From positions 1 to 64,000 of the forward strand of contig NZ_SOZA01000023.1 of the NCBI RefSeq assembly GCF_004519305.1: 64,000 nucleotides of DNA, read 5' to 3'. The stretch is from Pseudomonas sp. RIT623. GTDB taxonomy: Bacteria > Pseudomonadota > Gammaproteobacteria > Pseudomonadales > Pseudomonadaceae. The notes under the pieces were generated by a model. The model was not told where the DNA came from. It worked only from the letters and a program-made list of their open reading frames with translations, and made no database searches. This document shows positions 35,601 to 44,400 of the stretch, piece by piece. The stretch's first letter is position 1, and the number at the start of each line of letters is the position of its first letter. The position numbers were made by a program, and so were the translations under genes.

Positions 35601-37915
35601 CCCGTGCCGGCCGCTGCCTTTTCGTCCAGCCAGGCCTGTGCCGAGCTGCGGTACTCGAGCAAGGTGCGCGAACCGGCATTGTCCACGACCTGCTCGAGCA
35701 GCCAGGGTCGCCGGTCGTTGAAGCGGAACAACCAGCTGCGTGGCCGCAGGCCAGGTCCGCCATGGGGCACGGTCAGCAGCAGGTCGGCGGTGCCCTGCCC
35801 GCGGATATCGGCAACCTGCAACTGGCACGTCGCATCGAACCTCACCCCGGCCGGGGCCGGGATACTGTTACCTTCGACATAGCGGTTGCCACATTGGCTG
35901 ACGAACACCCGGATGCGCTCTGGCTCCAGATACAGGATATCCGTGGTACCGGCGCCGTCGGTGTCAGCCAGCCATACCCGCGAGGCATTGAACTTGGCCA
36001 CGGCGAAACCAGGAATCGCCACGGCTTCGGCGAACTTGCCGTGGCCCAGCGACGGCCACAGGGTCACCCCCTCGCCGGTGATCCGCAGCAAATGCTGCTG
36101 GCCGCTGCCGCACGGGTCGGCGAACGCCACCAGTTGCAGTTCGGATGCGGCCAGCGACGGCAAGCGCTGTTTGCCCTGGTACTGCTGGGTGACTGCGGCA
36201 GACCAGCCAGCCTTGCCATTGGCGGGGTAAACCCGTACCGTCCGGGGGCCTAGCGGCAGCAGCACGACATCTTGCAGGCCGTTGCCGGTCAGGTCGGCCA
36301 GCCGCGCCTGGGGGTGGCCGAGTTCCGCGGGCACCTTCAGCGAGGTCAGCGCGCTCCACTGCCCGTCCGGATTGAAGGTGATGCTGCCACGGACGCTACC
36401 GGTGACCAGCCACTCCGGCCGACCATCGCCATCCAGATCGGTCAAGGTGCCGTTCATGCTGGGGTGCAGCGGCAACAGCTGTGGTGGGCCCCAAGTGATC
36501 GCGTCCTTGGGCTCCACCCTGCCAGGCTTGGAGGCCAACCACCGAGCAAACGCACGCGCCTCCAAACGCTGAAAGATCGCATAGCGCCACGGAACGTCGC
36601 GCACGGGTGTCAATCCACGCCAGATTGGCGTGCTCAGGCGTTGCGGCCGACGATACATCCAGGCACCGCTGCCTTTGTACAGCAGACCCGGTACACCGTC
36701 ACCAAACAAGTCCACCAGTTGCCAGGCCTGCTCCCAGAACCCCTCCAGGGCCGGCATGGCCTCCCAGCGAGGCGCCCCCCGGCCTGGGAGGATCATCTGG
36801 AACTCCATCGGCGGCATCCGGGTATGGGCGTCGTAGGTGACCTGCTGCGCAGATTCCAGCAAGCTGGTCACACTGCCTTCGGCGTATTTCAGGTGCAGCC
36901 GTTCAACCAGTACCGGGGTGTTCCCTTCCTCATACGGCGTCGTGCCCATGCGCCGCCACAACAGCACGTCGCGGCACAGGCGGCGGATCCGCACCTCGAA
37001 GCCATAGCGCCAGAACGAATGCAGGTCCTGGCGCACCGGCCACTTCTGGTCGGTTTCCAGCAAGGGTGGCGCACTGGTATCGGCGCCGCGCTCGCCGTAA
37101 TCGAACAGCGTGAATTCCTTGAACTGACCTGGGTCGAAGGCGTTCTGTGGCAGCAACAAGGCGTCCGACGGGGAAATTGGCTTGGCATACACTGCATCGA
37201 GGTAGACATGGCGAACCTGTGGATGGGCGGCACGCTCGTCGGCGTCGCAGCCCTCTTCGTCCTCCAGGCGGTAGCAATACACCACGTGCTCGCCGACAGC
37301 CGAGACGGCCTCCTCCAGGTACCAGCCGGCCACACGTGCAGCCGCCTGCGGGTCACGCAGGCGCGCGGTGTCCGACCAGCCATACAGCGACAGGCTGCCG
37401 TCCGGCGATCTTTGCAACCAGAAGCCCGGATCCTGAGCCACGTCTTTCGCCACCCAATGCTCCAAGCACTGTGCTGGGCCGCCGGTACGCGCCCGCCAAG
37501 GGGTGACAGTGAAGTCCGGTGAGTCCGGCCAGAACGGTAACTGCCTCGTTTTGCCGTCACCTGCGCGCAGGATCTCCTCGCCATTGGGCCCGAACATTCG
37601 ATCGTTGCCGTCGTACTTCGGGAAACCGAAGCGGGTCATGTGCAGGACCGCGGGCAACGGGCAGTTCCAACCCGCACCGAAGGCCCCATTGCCGCCCCCG
37701 GAGGAATACTGCAGCGTCAGCTCGGCGGACAAGGCCCGCCCCTTGGGCGATGGCAGCGGCAATTGCCAGCTGGCGGCACCGTCGGGGCCACCGGCGGACA
37801 ACATGCCGCCACCGATGGAGACGGTGCCGCCACCTTTGGGCAAGGCAAGTGTGGATGAACCTGAAAATCCACGCTCATCCGCGACAGGGGCTACGGCGCT
37901 CACTGGTTCCAGCAT
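32663..37915 (-). CDS. Tc toxin subunit B (TcaC/TcdB/SpvB-like) with helical insertion
   Basis: A 1750-aa TcB component that, with a TcC protein, forms the hollow cocoon docking on the TcA pore. An SpvB/TcaC N-terminal domain opens the protein (GGGMLSAGGPDGAASWQLPL through LSAELTLQYSSGGGNGAFGAGW). FG-GAP/VCBS-like repeats follow in the middle (LTDLDGDGRPEWLVTGS, LADLTGNGLQDVVLL, LADTDGAGTTDILYLEPERI), then the TcdB middle segments. YRTRLYPWFTVVYDENDTW ends the protein. It is about 250 residues longer than TcdB-type proteins. The surplus matches a helical block at about 1128-1355. The ATG at 37915 has GGAG 6 bases upstream; a TTG at 37936 is the alternative. Confidence 0.88.
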   Translation of the reverse strand: MLEPVSAVAPVADERGFSGSSTLALPKGGGTVSIGGGMLSAGGPDGAASWQLPLPSPKGRALSAELTLQYSSGGGNGAFGAGWNCPLPAVLHMTRFGFPKYDGNDRMFGPNGEEILRAGDGKTRQLPFWPDSPDFTVTPWRARTGGPAQCLEHWVAKDVAQDPGFWLQRSPDGSLSLYGWSDTARLRDPQAAARVAGWYLEEAVSAVGEHVVYCYRLEDEEGCDADERAAHPQVRHVYLDAVYAKPISPSDALLLPQNAFDPGQFKEFTLFDYGERGADTSAPPLLETDQKWPVRQDLHSFWRYGFEVRIRRLCRDVLLWRRMGTTPYEEGNTPVLVERLHLKYAEGSVTSLLESAQQVTYDAHTRMPPMEFQMILPGRGAPRWEAMPALEGFWEQAWQLVDLFGDGVPGLLYKGSGAWMYRRPQRLSTPIWRGLTPVRDVPWRYAIFQRLEARAFARWLASKPGRVEPKDAITWGPPQLLPLHPSMNGTLTDLDGDGRPEWLVTGSVRGSITFNPDGQWSALTSLKVPAELGHPQARLADLTGNGLQDVVLLPLGPRTVRVYPANGKAGWSAAVTQQYQGKQRLPSLAASELQLVAFADPCGSGQQHLLRITGEGVTLWPSLGHGKFAEAVAIPGFAVAKFNASRVWLADTDGAGTTDILYLEPERIRVFVSQCGNRYVEGNSIPAPAGVRFDATCQLQVADIRGQGTADLLLTVPHGGPGLRPRSWLFRFNDRRPWLLEQVVDNAGSRTLLEYRSSAQAWLDEKAAAGTGTPAVSYLPFPVHTVRRVTTVNDITGLCLGSEATYLGGVWDAEEREFAGFSRLVQVDSHDRASITAAELSPPMRTCTWFYTGLEAHDGSAQGAFTDMEKDFAPDTVRFTSWTLEGEQDDVPAPNSALRAWLYRAVRGQVMRTEVYGQDGADRADRPYSVTRQRLQIRAHALPDTQRPTALVSTVQALSFACERITEDPQITQTLTLKADEYGNPLQSVVIHYPRRLTEKDLADEERDRKVYPKDLPQGLIVDSIDPQQYTCWLNLTWATLHNLVASDDFVIGLPGATRRDVVRLEVAEVPKAGFTVEGLADFKWDDPSRTSFAGYEKVIWRKADGTGVSSTPSRQALKAYTRTAMLDKAALDVLRPTFTQTLRQLVKDGLDRSDTAMDMLERMRLRVPRPQPDVLYALVAAYAPVGAQDEAACRALRGALKSAISVQSLQQLLLETEAQELPQGLQARLRGTSRVPDDALWAVVTWYLDQEAGVRAGIEAHLDLLAGEPDEAEHLQTLRATLSNRLAQSYASQEGFLAQLDNALQAPEVFWPIVLWVSERADADLQAQARSWLDDVAQVLDSRVQEESLEALLKRGGYVAMNRPPEDGELEDPHDPDDRGAPGIPWGPAIEEAYCGHHDITGYLPAERFWLPARTQGSTQVGPSELRYSTHDIAVQAVIDAAGLTTSVEAYDWRFVVPVRIKDPNDNTHEVELDALGRVMSTRFYGTETPAGSDKPVEVGYSKDVVFLAPLTVDAAVALNDSKQVPVAEAFTYVADTWMPWALRADGSVDRERRYGALAWQRDAQRLRKDGIVPQMSGQAPPHVIHIQTDRYDLDPEQQVRVAVLLNGGGQLLQTARLNPPGEAYVRTEAGGLQLDDQGRVVLADTPVRWAVSGKTEYDNKGQAVRQWLPFYLDDWRWLRDDSAREGIYADTHVYDALGRETRVVRANGEQVGETWVNYEYRTRLYPWFTVVYDENDTWAEVIERAGNI

Positions 37916-37988
37916 GTTCGACTCCAGCACAGGCAAGGTAATGAACAGCGTTTAGCGCAGGCATGCGCCAAGGAGATACAATCGCGCC

Positions 37989-40900
37989 TCAAAGCACATG
38001 AAGAGTCCCAGCCTTGATCGGTGTTTTGAACAGTGAACAACTAAAGCTCAACTCCCCCTTCCCGCCATGTGCCGTGCCAGTCACACGCCACAGGGTAGAA
38101 TCCTTTGTCGCATCCACTGCATTGTTCCCGCCAAGCTCTGGCACCGCCTTCCAACTCGTCGGGTACTTGTCATCTTTGATTGTCAGCACCAGGCTCAACT
38201 TAAGCGCTGCCAAAGGCGAATTCTTCTTATGCTTGACGAGCAGATCGCGAGGCAGATGGCTGATAAGAGGTTCATAATCAGGCACCCATTCTATTTCTTT
38301 CGCCAAGTCATTCGACATCAATACCGCCACGGGTAACCTGAGCCGCTGCGAAAACTTCTCCAGTTCGAGTTCCAAGTTAAAAACTCCACCCGTTTGTGTC
38401 ATGGGTTGCATTTTCCATGTCACGCCATTTAATTCAATCGCATTGTCGCTGCCATAGCCTGGCGTGGGCGTTATATCGCCGCTGCCCACCCCACCATTCG
38501 CTACGCTGACAAAATGTAGTTTCGCTTTGAGGCCCAACTCATAAAGCGCACTGCCTTTGCGGGGGATATACTTAATCTCGCCTATTTCTCCCAGCCAGAA
38601 ACACCCGCCTGCCAATGCCTCAGAGCCGGTTACCACCAGTACGCCTTCATGCCCCAGGTTTCTGGACAACACCGCACACTTTTTCCACAACAGTGGCTTT
38701 TTAAACCCCAGCATTTTGACAAACAGCGAAAACTCTCCGCCTTCCATTTGCCCGGTAATGTCCCAGGCCAGGTCCTCTCCTAACTTTCTGAACGTGCCAT
38801 AATCGGGGATCGCACCCACGTCTGTCGCATCAAGGTAACCGGTCTTGACAAACTCGAGCGACGCCTCCCCCCCCAGCTCAGCCAAGGGGCTTCCATTGCG
38901 GGGCTCCAATTTCAGCACCCTGGTTTCTTCGCTCCAGTAGATCTCGGTGCCATTGATGTTGTCGCCAACCGATGTCAGGACGGCCTCGTCCGTCAGATCT
39001 TCAGACATCAGGATCGCATCGCGCACCACACAGGGCTGCACAAACCCGGCACTGCCCAGGATTAAGTTATACTTACCGCTCGGCAGTACTCCAGCTCCCC
39101 GTTTACCCGTCAATTGCCATTGCGCGTGCCATTGCTCGGCATCCTCCGTCAACCTTTGCGGTACTTCATAGCTGGGGATCGCTTCGACATGTTCTTTGCG
39201 CGTCGTATCGGTTTGTTCGTCGAATTGCAGGTGGTAATCGAAACCCAGCCCTGCCACCGGGCTGTCGCTCCTGGCCGTAATGCTCAAGGTCTGCGCACTC
39301 GCCGTGTCGCCATACCTGAGGATGAACGGCTCCGTGGCGGACGATTCGCCCAGCGTGATCACGAACTCATCCTCCAGACGCGGCGAGATCATCGCGCAAC
39401 GCGGCAAGGTGACCGAACCTAGGCCCATGGTCTCGATGTGCAACTTGAACCAACCGCTTTTCGGTTCGCCGGTAAGCGCCCACTCGGCAGTCCCAGCCAC
39501 GAACGGAGCCCACGTGGTAAATGCGGAATCGGGCTTGATATCCCCGGCATCCAACGCACCATCCTTTTCGAACACCAGGCGCGCCTCGAGTGGCAACTGG
39601 GTCAACGGGCTATCAGCCAAGGCATGCAACGTCAGGGTATAAGCAACACCTCTGCGACAGACCGGCGCGGCGAAAGCTTCGAGCTCCTCCGCCAACGGAC
39701 GCATCTGCACGCCCTTGAGCCCGAAGCCTACTTTCAGATCTTCAACCAGCGCTTGCAGCGTAAAGATGCCACGCTCAGTCGAGCCAGCCGTAATCGTCCA
39801 CTCCAACCCGGTCGTAAGCATCTCCCGTGGCTCATTGGAGCCCAGGTCGATCCCCAGGGTTTCACCGTCCGGCCAGTCCAGCCACACCTTCTTCCCAAGG
39901 AAGTCCTTTTCTTTATCTTTGGGGCGCAGCGTCAGCGTGTATTGCTCCCCGCAGATCAACTGCAATTCCCCCCATTCGAACGCTTCGATCCGCTCGCCAT
40001 CGAGCAGGAACTCCATTTGCGCAGGCCATGGACTGGTCTCGAAAACATTGAATACATGAGCGGCTCTGCTTGGCAGGCCGAAGACATCGGTACACTCGGC
40101 TTCGATCACCATCTGGCCGTTGCTATCGATATCCTCGCGGGTCGGCGGGTACTCAAATAGCGACTGTCCCTTGTCGTCTGTGACGATCGTTGTGTAGTCA
40201 CTGCCATTGATTTTCCAGTGCACCTCGATACCTGCCAGGCCAGCGTCGGAAAATGGCGACTTCACCCTAGCGGTCACTTGTGCTTTATCGCCCTGGTCGA
40301 TTACCAGCGCGGCATTGCTGGCATCCAGCTTGCCGATGGCATGTCGGAAGTGGCCGATCTGCACCGCAAACGAATGCTTGGGGGCCACCCAATAACTGCC
40401 AAAGCCAAGGGTGGTCGCACCGGACTGCAGCCAAGATCCGTCGCTCAGCTCGAGTTGCCAATCTGTATCCGCGCCAGCGGACAACGGCTGGTAGGAGTCG
40501 AGCTTATCGGCGTCGTTGACATTGAGTAATGGGCTCGTCGTCACGCCATAGCGCTCAGGTGGCAAGCTGCTCTCACCCAGCCATTGCAAACTGCAGCCCT
40601 GTTCCTCCCAGGCATCATCCTTGGCAACCTGTACGCTCAAGATCGACGAGGTACCATGACACAGCAGATAAGGTGCCTTGGTCTGATCAGGCACGGCCGC
40701 GTCAGGGTCATCGGTGCGCAGCGTCAGTTTCTCCAGGCGGAGCTCGCCAAGGTGCGCATGCAATTGCACATCGGTGAGGTACAGATAAGACACCCCGTTT
40801 TGACGGGGTGTTTCGAACTGTACCCGGACACGTTCTAGCTTTTCCGTTACCTTGCTCGTATCCAAGGCTGATGGCGTCAGCCTTTGCCAAGCACGTGCCT

Positions 40901-41372
40901 GTTCCCGCTCTCCTGCCGTGCCAAGGCCTTGCAAGGGCTGACGCAACAATTGCTCGCCGACTGCATCGCCCCTTAGCGCCCAGACGGTCACGTAGCAGGT
41001 GTCGAAACGCTCGACATCGTACTTGCAGCCAAAGTAGTACACAGGTTGAGCCTGGGCCCCGGGCTCATAGGCAATGGGCAGATCGATATCCTGTCGAACC
41101 CAGGTATCCGCGCCAATTCTGATGTAGGGATCGTCGGCTGGCCCGGTCGAGAACCTCGAACTCTTGCATAACCAGGGTTTGTTCGCGGTCGTTTGCCGTT
41201 GTGAGCGGAACGACCCTAAGCTCAGGAGCGAACGCAACACGCGCATGAACCATGAGTTCGGCCAATCAATGCTGTCCGGTGGGAAGTTAGGCGCCAGGAC
41301 AATATTGTGACCCGGTGTTTTCGCAGCATCATCGACGTTGCTGGCGCCTTGCAGTTCATTAATGTTGGACAT
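37989..41372 (-). CDS. Tc-island Ig-like repeat protein, 1127 aa
   Basis: Not a known Tc subunit. The first ~300 residues are beta-rich with no signal peptide. Then comes a Big-1-like domain (SPFSDAGLAGIEVHWKINGS, DDKGQSLFEYPPTRE). From about residue 440 there are five or six repeats of roughly 100 residues. Each shows a SPL-LG pair (SPLTQLPLEARLVFEKDG, SPVAGLGFDYHLQF, SPLAELGGEASLEF, SALYELGLKAKLHF, SPLAALKLSLVLTI), a later L-W-ITG-GGxF-L strand, and a closing MSxxLxxE (MISPRLEDE, LMSEDLTDE, VLSRNLGHE, LMSNDLAKE). AAGGGAACGG precedes the ATG. It lies between the TcA and TcB genes, so a receptor-binding or assembly role is plausible. Base composition is lower in GC than the flanks. Confidence 0.75.
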   Translation of the reverse strand: MSNINELQGASNVDDAAKTPGHNIVLAPNFPPDSIDWPNSWFMRVLRSLLSLGSFRSQRQTTANKPWLCKSSRFSTGPADDPYIRIGADTWVRQDIDLPIAYEPGAQAQPVYYFGCKYDVERFDTCYVTVWALRGDAVGEQLLRQPLQGLGTAGEREQARAWQRLTPSALDTSKVTEKLERVRVQFETPRQNGVSYLYLTDVQLHAHLGELRLEKLTLRTDDPDAAVPDQTKAPYLLCHGTSSILSVQVAKDDAWEEQGCSLQWLGESSLPPERYGVTTSPLLNVNDADKLDSYQPLSAGADTDWQLELSDGSWLQSGATTLGFGSYWVAPKHSFAVQIGHFRHAIGKLDASNAALVIDQGDKAQVTARVKSPFSDAGLAGIEVHWKINGSDYTTIVTDDKGQSLFEYPPTREDIDSNGQMVIEAECTDVFGLPSRAAHVFNVFETSPWPAQMEFLLDGERIEAFEWGELQLICGEQYTLTLRPKDKEKDFLGKKVWLDWPDGETLGIDLGSNEPREMLTTGLEWTITAGSTERGIFTLQALVEDLKVGFGLKGVQMRPLAEELEAFAAPVCRRGVAYTLTLHALADSPLTQLPLEARLVFEKDGALDAGDIKPDSAFTTWAPFVAGTAEWALTGEPKSGWFKLHIETMGLGSVTLPRCAMISPRLEDEFVITLGESSATEPFILRYGDTASAQTLSITARSDSPVAGLGFDYHLQFDEQTDTTRKEHVEAIPSYEVPQRLTEDAEQWHAQWQLTGKRGAGVLPSGKYNLILGSAGFVQPCVVRDAILMSEDLTDEAVLTSVGDNINGTEIYWSEETRVLKLEPRNGSPLAELGGEASLEFVKTGYLDATDVGAIPDYGTFRKLGEDLAWDITGQMEGGEFSLFVKMLGFKKPLLWKKCAVLSRNLGHEGVLVVTGSEALAGGCFWLGEIGEIKYIPRKGSALYELGLKAKLHFVSVANGGVGSGDITPTPGYGSDNAIELNGVTWKMQPMTQTGGVFNLELELEKFSQRLRLPVAVLMSNDLAKEIEWVPDYEPLISHLPRDLLVKHKKNSPLAALKLSLVLTIKDDKYPTSWKAVPELGGNNAVDATKDSTLWRVTGTAHGGKGELSFSCSLFKTPIKAGTLHVL

Positions 41373-41444
41373 GTCCGTTCCCTTGTTCCCAATCCGTCAT
41401 CGCCGGTTTGTCCGCGCCAACTGGGGCGCCGAACCTGGCACTTT

Positions 41445-44400
41445 TCAATAAGCCGCAGAATCACTCGCTACCCTCGGCGACACGGTCTCGAGCAACTGTT
41501 TAACGTCCTGTTCAAATTGTCTATCTCCACGCAAAGCGTAATAGGCGACATGGACGATGACGTCGCTCAGACTCGCGAGCATGCCGCCTTGACGGTCATG
41601 CAGCGGCAAGTGCAGATGCCATGTCGACACTGCCCCGCAGCCCTCGTACGGTAGGTAGCGTTCATCGGACGGGTCGAAGTTGAACATTCCGGTGTCACGG
41701 TCTGCCATGGAGTGACAGGTACGCTGCCCCGGACGCAGGCTCAGCCTCACGTAGCGATCGTCACCCGAGCCTGGAGTTTTTGCCGAAAGGTGCTTCACGC
41801 CGTCGATATCCGCCTCGATCAACAACCGACTTTGGCTTTGGCGCAACTCGACGCGTACATTCTCGTAGGGGCCCAGCAATGCCGGCATGCTCAAGGCCAC
41901 ACTGTGCAATCGGCGTTGGTAATGACCGGGGTAGTCTTGGTTGTAGAGGTCTTCGGACAGCGTGAACCACAACTCGCCTTTGCCGGTGAGGATCGATTGC
42001 ACGGTGTCCTTTGCCGGGTCATACGCCGTACCGTTCTCATCGCACACCAAGCCCTCCTGGAGCAATGCTTGCAGCGACACGTCCTTGCGGATCTCCAGTT
42101 GCCGCTCATTACGCATCAACCACTCTTGCAGCAAGCGCTCCAGGTCCATCTTCAGGTCGCCGAAGGCATTCAGGCCGTAGCGGTCGGCGCGCCACACCAC
42201 CGGACGCAGGATCCGCGTGTCATAGCGACCGGTTTCGAATTGCCAACAGGCCTCGGCGGCATTGCACAGGCTGACGGCCACATCGAAACAGGTCGCATAC
42301 CAACCAGAGGCCTGCGCCCGTAGCCAACTGTAAAGCGACGCGCTGGTCGACTTGTTCTGATAGAACTCGTGAAGCTGCTGGGCATGTGCCAGTAACTGAC
42401 GGCTATGCAACAGCGCGCGGTTGGCGGCCAAGGTAGCGTGTTTCTGCGCCTGCAGTTGCTTGTCGATGGCCAGCAGGTTCTTTTCCGCCAGGGCGAACTG
42501 CAAGCGCCAATCCTGCTCACGACGCTGGTAGCCTGCCGTTTCGCGCAGTATGCCCGCCGCAACGTCCTCGGCGCCCGCCAAGATCTGCCCGCCATAACCC
42601 AAGGCCATCAAGGCGGCGCCGAAATTCATCCCGCCATTGGCCAGCCCGAATACATTGGGCGCCATGGTCAGCATTTGCCCGGCCGACTGCAACACACCAG
42701 CGCCCGTAGACGTCAACCGGGCGTGGCCAGCCAGGACCATCGCCGCGATTTCCTGGGCACTCAAGCCTTTTTCGAGCAGGGCCTGGTAATGATCGCGTTG
42801 CACTGTAACAACACTGCGCTGTGCTTCCAGGGCCTCCAGGGTTTTCGCTTGCTGTTCGTAGAGCTGCTCCTGAATACCGATGACATAACCGGCGATCTGC
42901 GCAGCATGCTCGAACTGCAAGGCTTCGAGCTGGGTGCGCTCCTCCATCTCCATGAAACCGCGCAGTTGCTCGCCGAACTGCATCAGCGCCGTCACGGTCT
43001 CCTGGGCTTTGGCAACCACCACGCGGAAGCGGTACGGCGGCACCAGCATGCGATGACCTTGCAGGTGCGAGGGGCCACCAGCACCACCCATGCGCGCCAA
43101 CAACAGGTCGAAGGGGTTGGCCACCGGGTCGTACAACGGCAGTTGCATCAGGTTGCCGTCGATACTGAGGAAATGCCGCAGGTTGTATTGACGATGGTCG
43201 AGCACTTGCCATACATCCAGCAATTGCTGGTTGATGGGTAGCCGAAACGCAGGATGCGCCGCTGCGCCAACCCAAAGGAAGGTGTCCAGGCGCTTGGGCA
43301 GGTCCGCGGGCTGCACCGCCTGTTCGTGGCGCAACAGCGCGTGCTCATCGAGCCCGGCCTCGAGCAGTTGTGCGAGCGTTTGCGGTTCCCAGGTGCTGAT
43401 CGTTCGGGCATCAGGGGTCTCGCCCATCAAGTCCGAGGCTCGGCGATACAGGTCCCAGGCCCTGGCCAGGCTGGCGCGCGTCTGCTGACGGTATTCCAGG
43501 TCCGCTTCATCGATCAGCAACTGCACGTACTGGATGAATACTGCCTTGCGGTAATGAGAGGGCGCGTGCAAGGCAATGACGTGGGGATCGACCAGCTGAT
43601 GCTCGAGGCCGGGGGCGTCGGTATCGTCGTGCAACAACCAGGCACACCCCCAGTAGTCGACGCCCACCACTTCGGTTGGTGGCTGCCGGCGCTGCGGATT
43701 GAAGATCAGCCCCAGCCAGTCACGGGCCTCGGCGAAGCGCTGTTCTTCCTGCAAACGCGAGGCGATGGCATGGGGGACATAGAAAAACAGCTCGCGCAGG
43801 TAAAGACCGTAGGCATCGAAATAACCCAGGGCAGGATCCTCGTCGCTACGCTGCCAGCCCAAGTAGGTATCCCCCCGGAGCGTTGGCATGTAGACAGGCT
43901 CACGCAGGTGTTGCGCTTCCCAGGCAAACACTGCCTGGGGCGAGACTTCGGCTCGATTGATCAAGTCCGTGACTTGCTGCGAGTTGAGGCGAACGGTCAG
44001 TTTGTTTGCCGAACTGCCTAGATTGTCGAAGACCAGGAAATCAACGCCGCTGCCCTGCGATTCGAGATAGGGCACCCAGGCGCCTGTGGGGTCTGTATAG
44101 ACGGCCACGGTCACGCTGAAGTCGTTATCCGGGCTGTTGTCTGCGCTGGGCCTCCAGGTGACATTGAGTGATCCGAATTGCGAGACTTCATATTCCACCC
44201 AGTCCGTGGCCGCGGCACCGTTGAGCGTCAGCTCATTTTCCCACTGCCTGGAGCCTATGCTCAGCTTCATTTTTTCGGATGCATCGTTTTGCGGGTGCAC
44301 CGTGATGAAGTTGTTGCCGTTGACCAGCGGTGTCCAGTCGCCGCCTCCGACCTTGAACGTGAAACCCGCACCGTCTTTGATTTGCTGCAAGGTATAGGTG

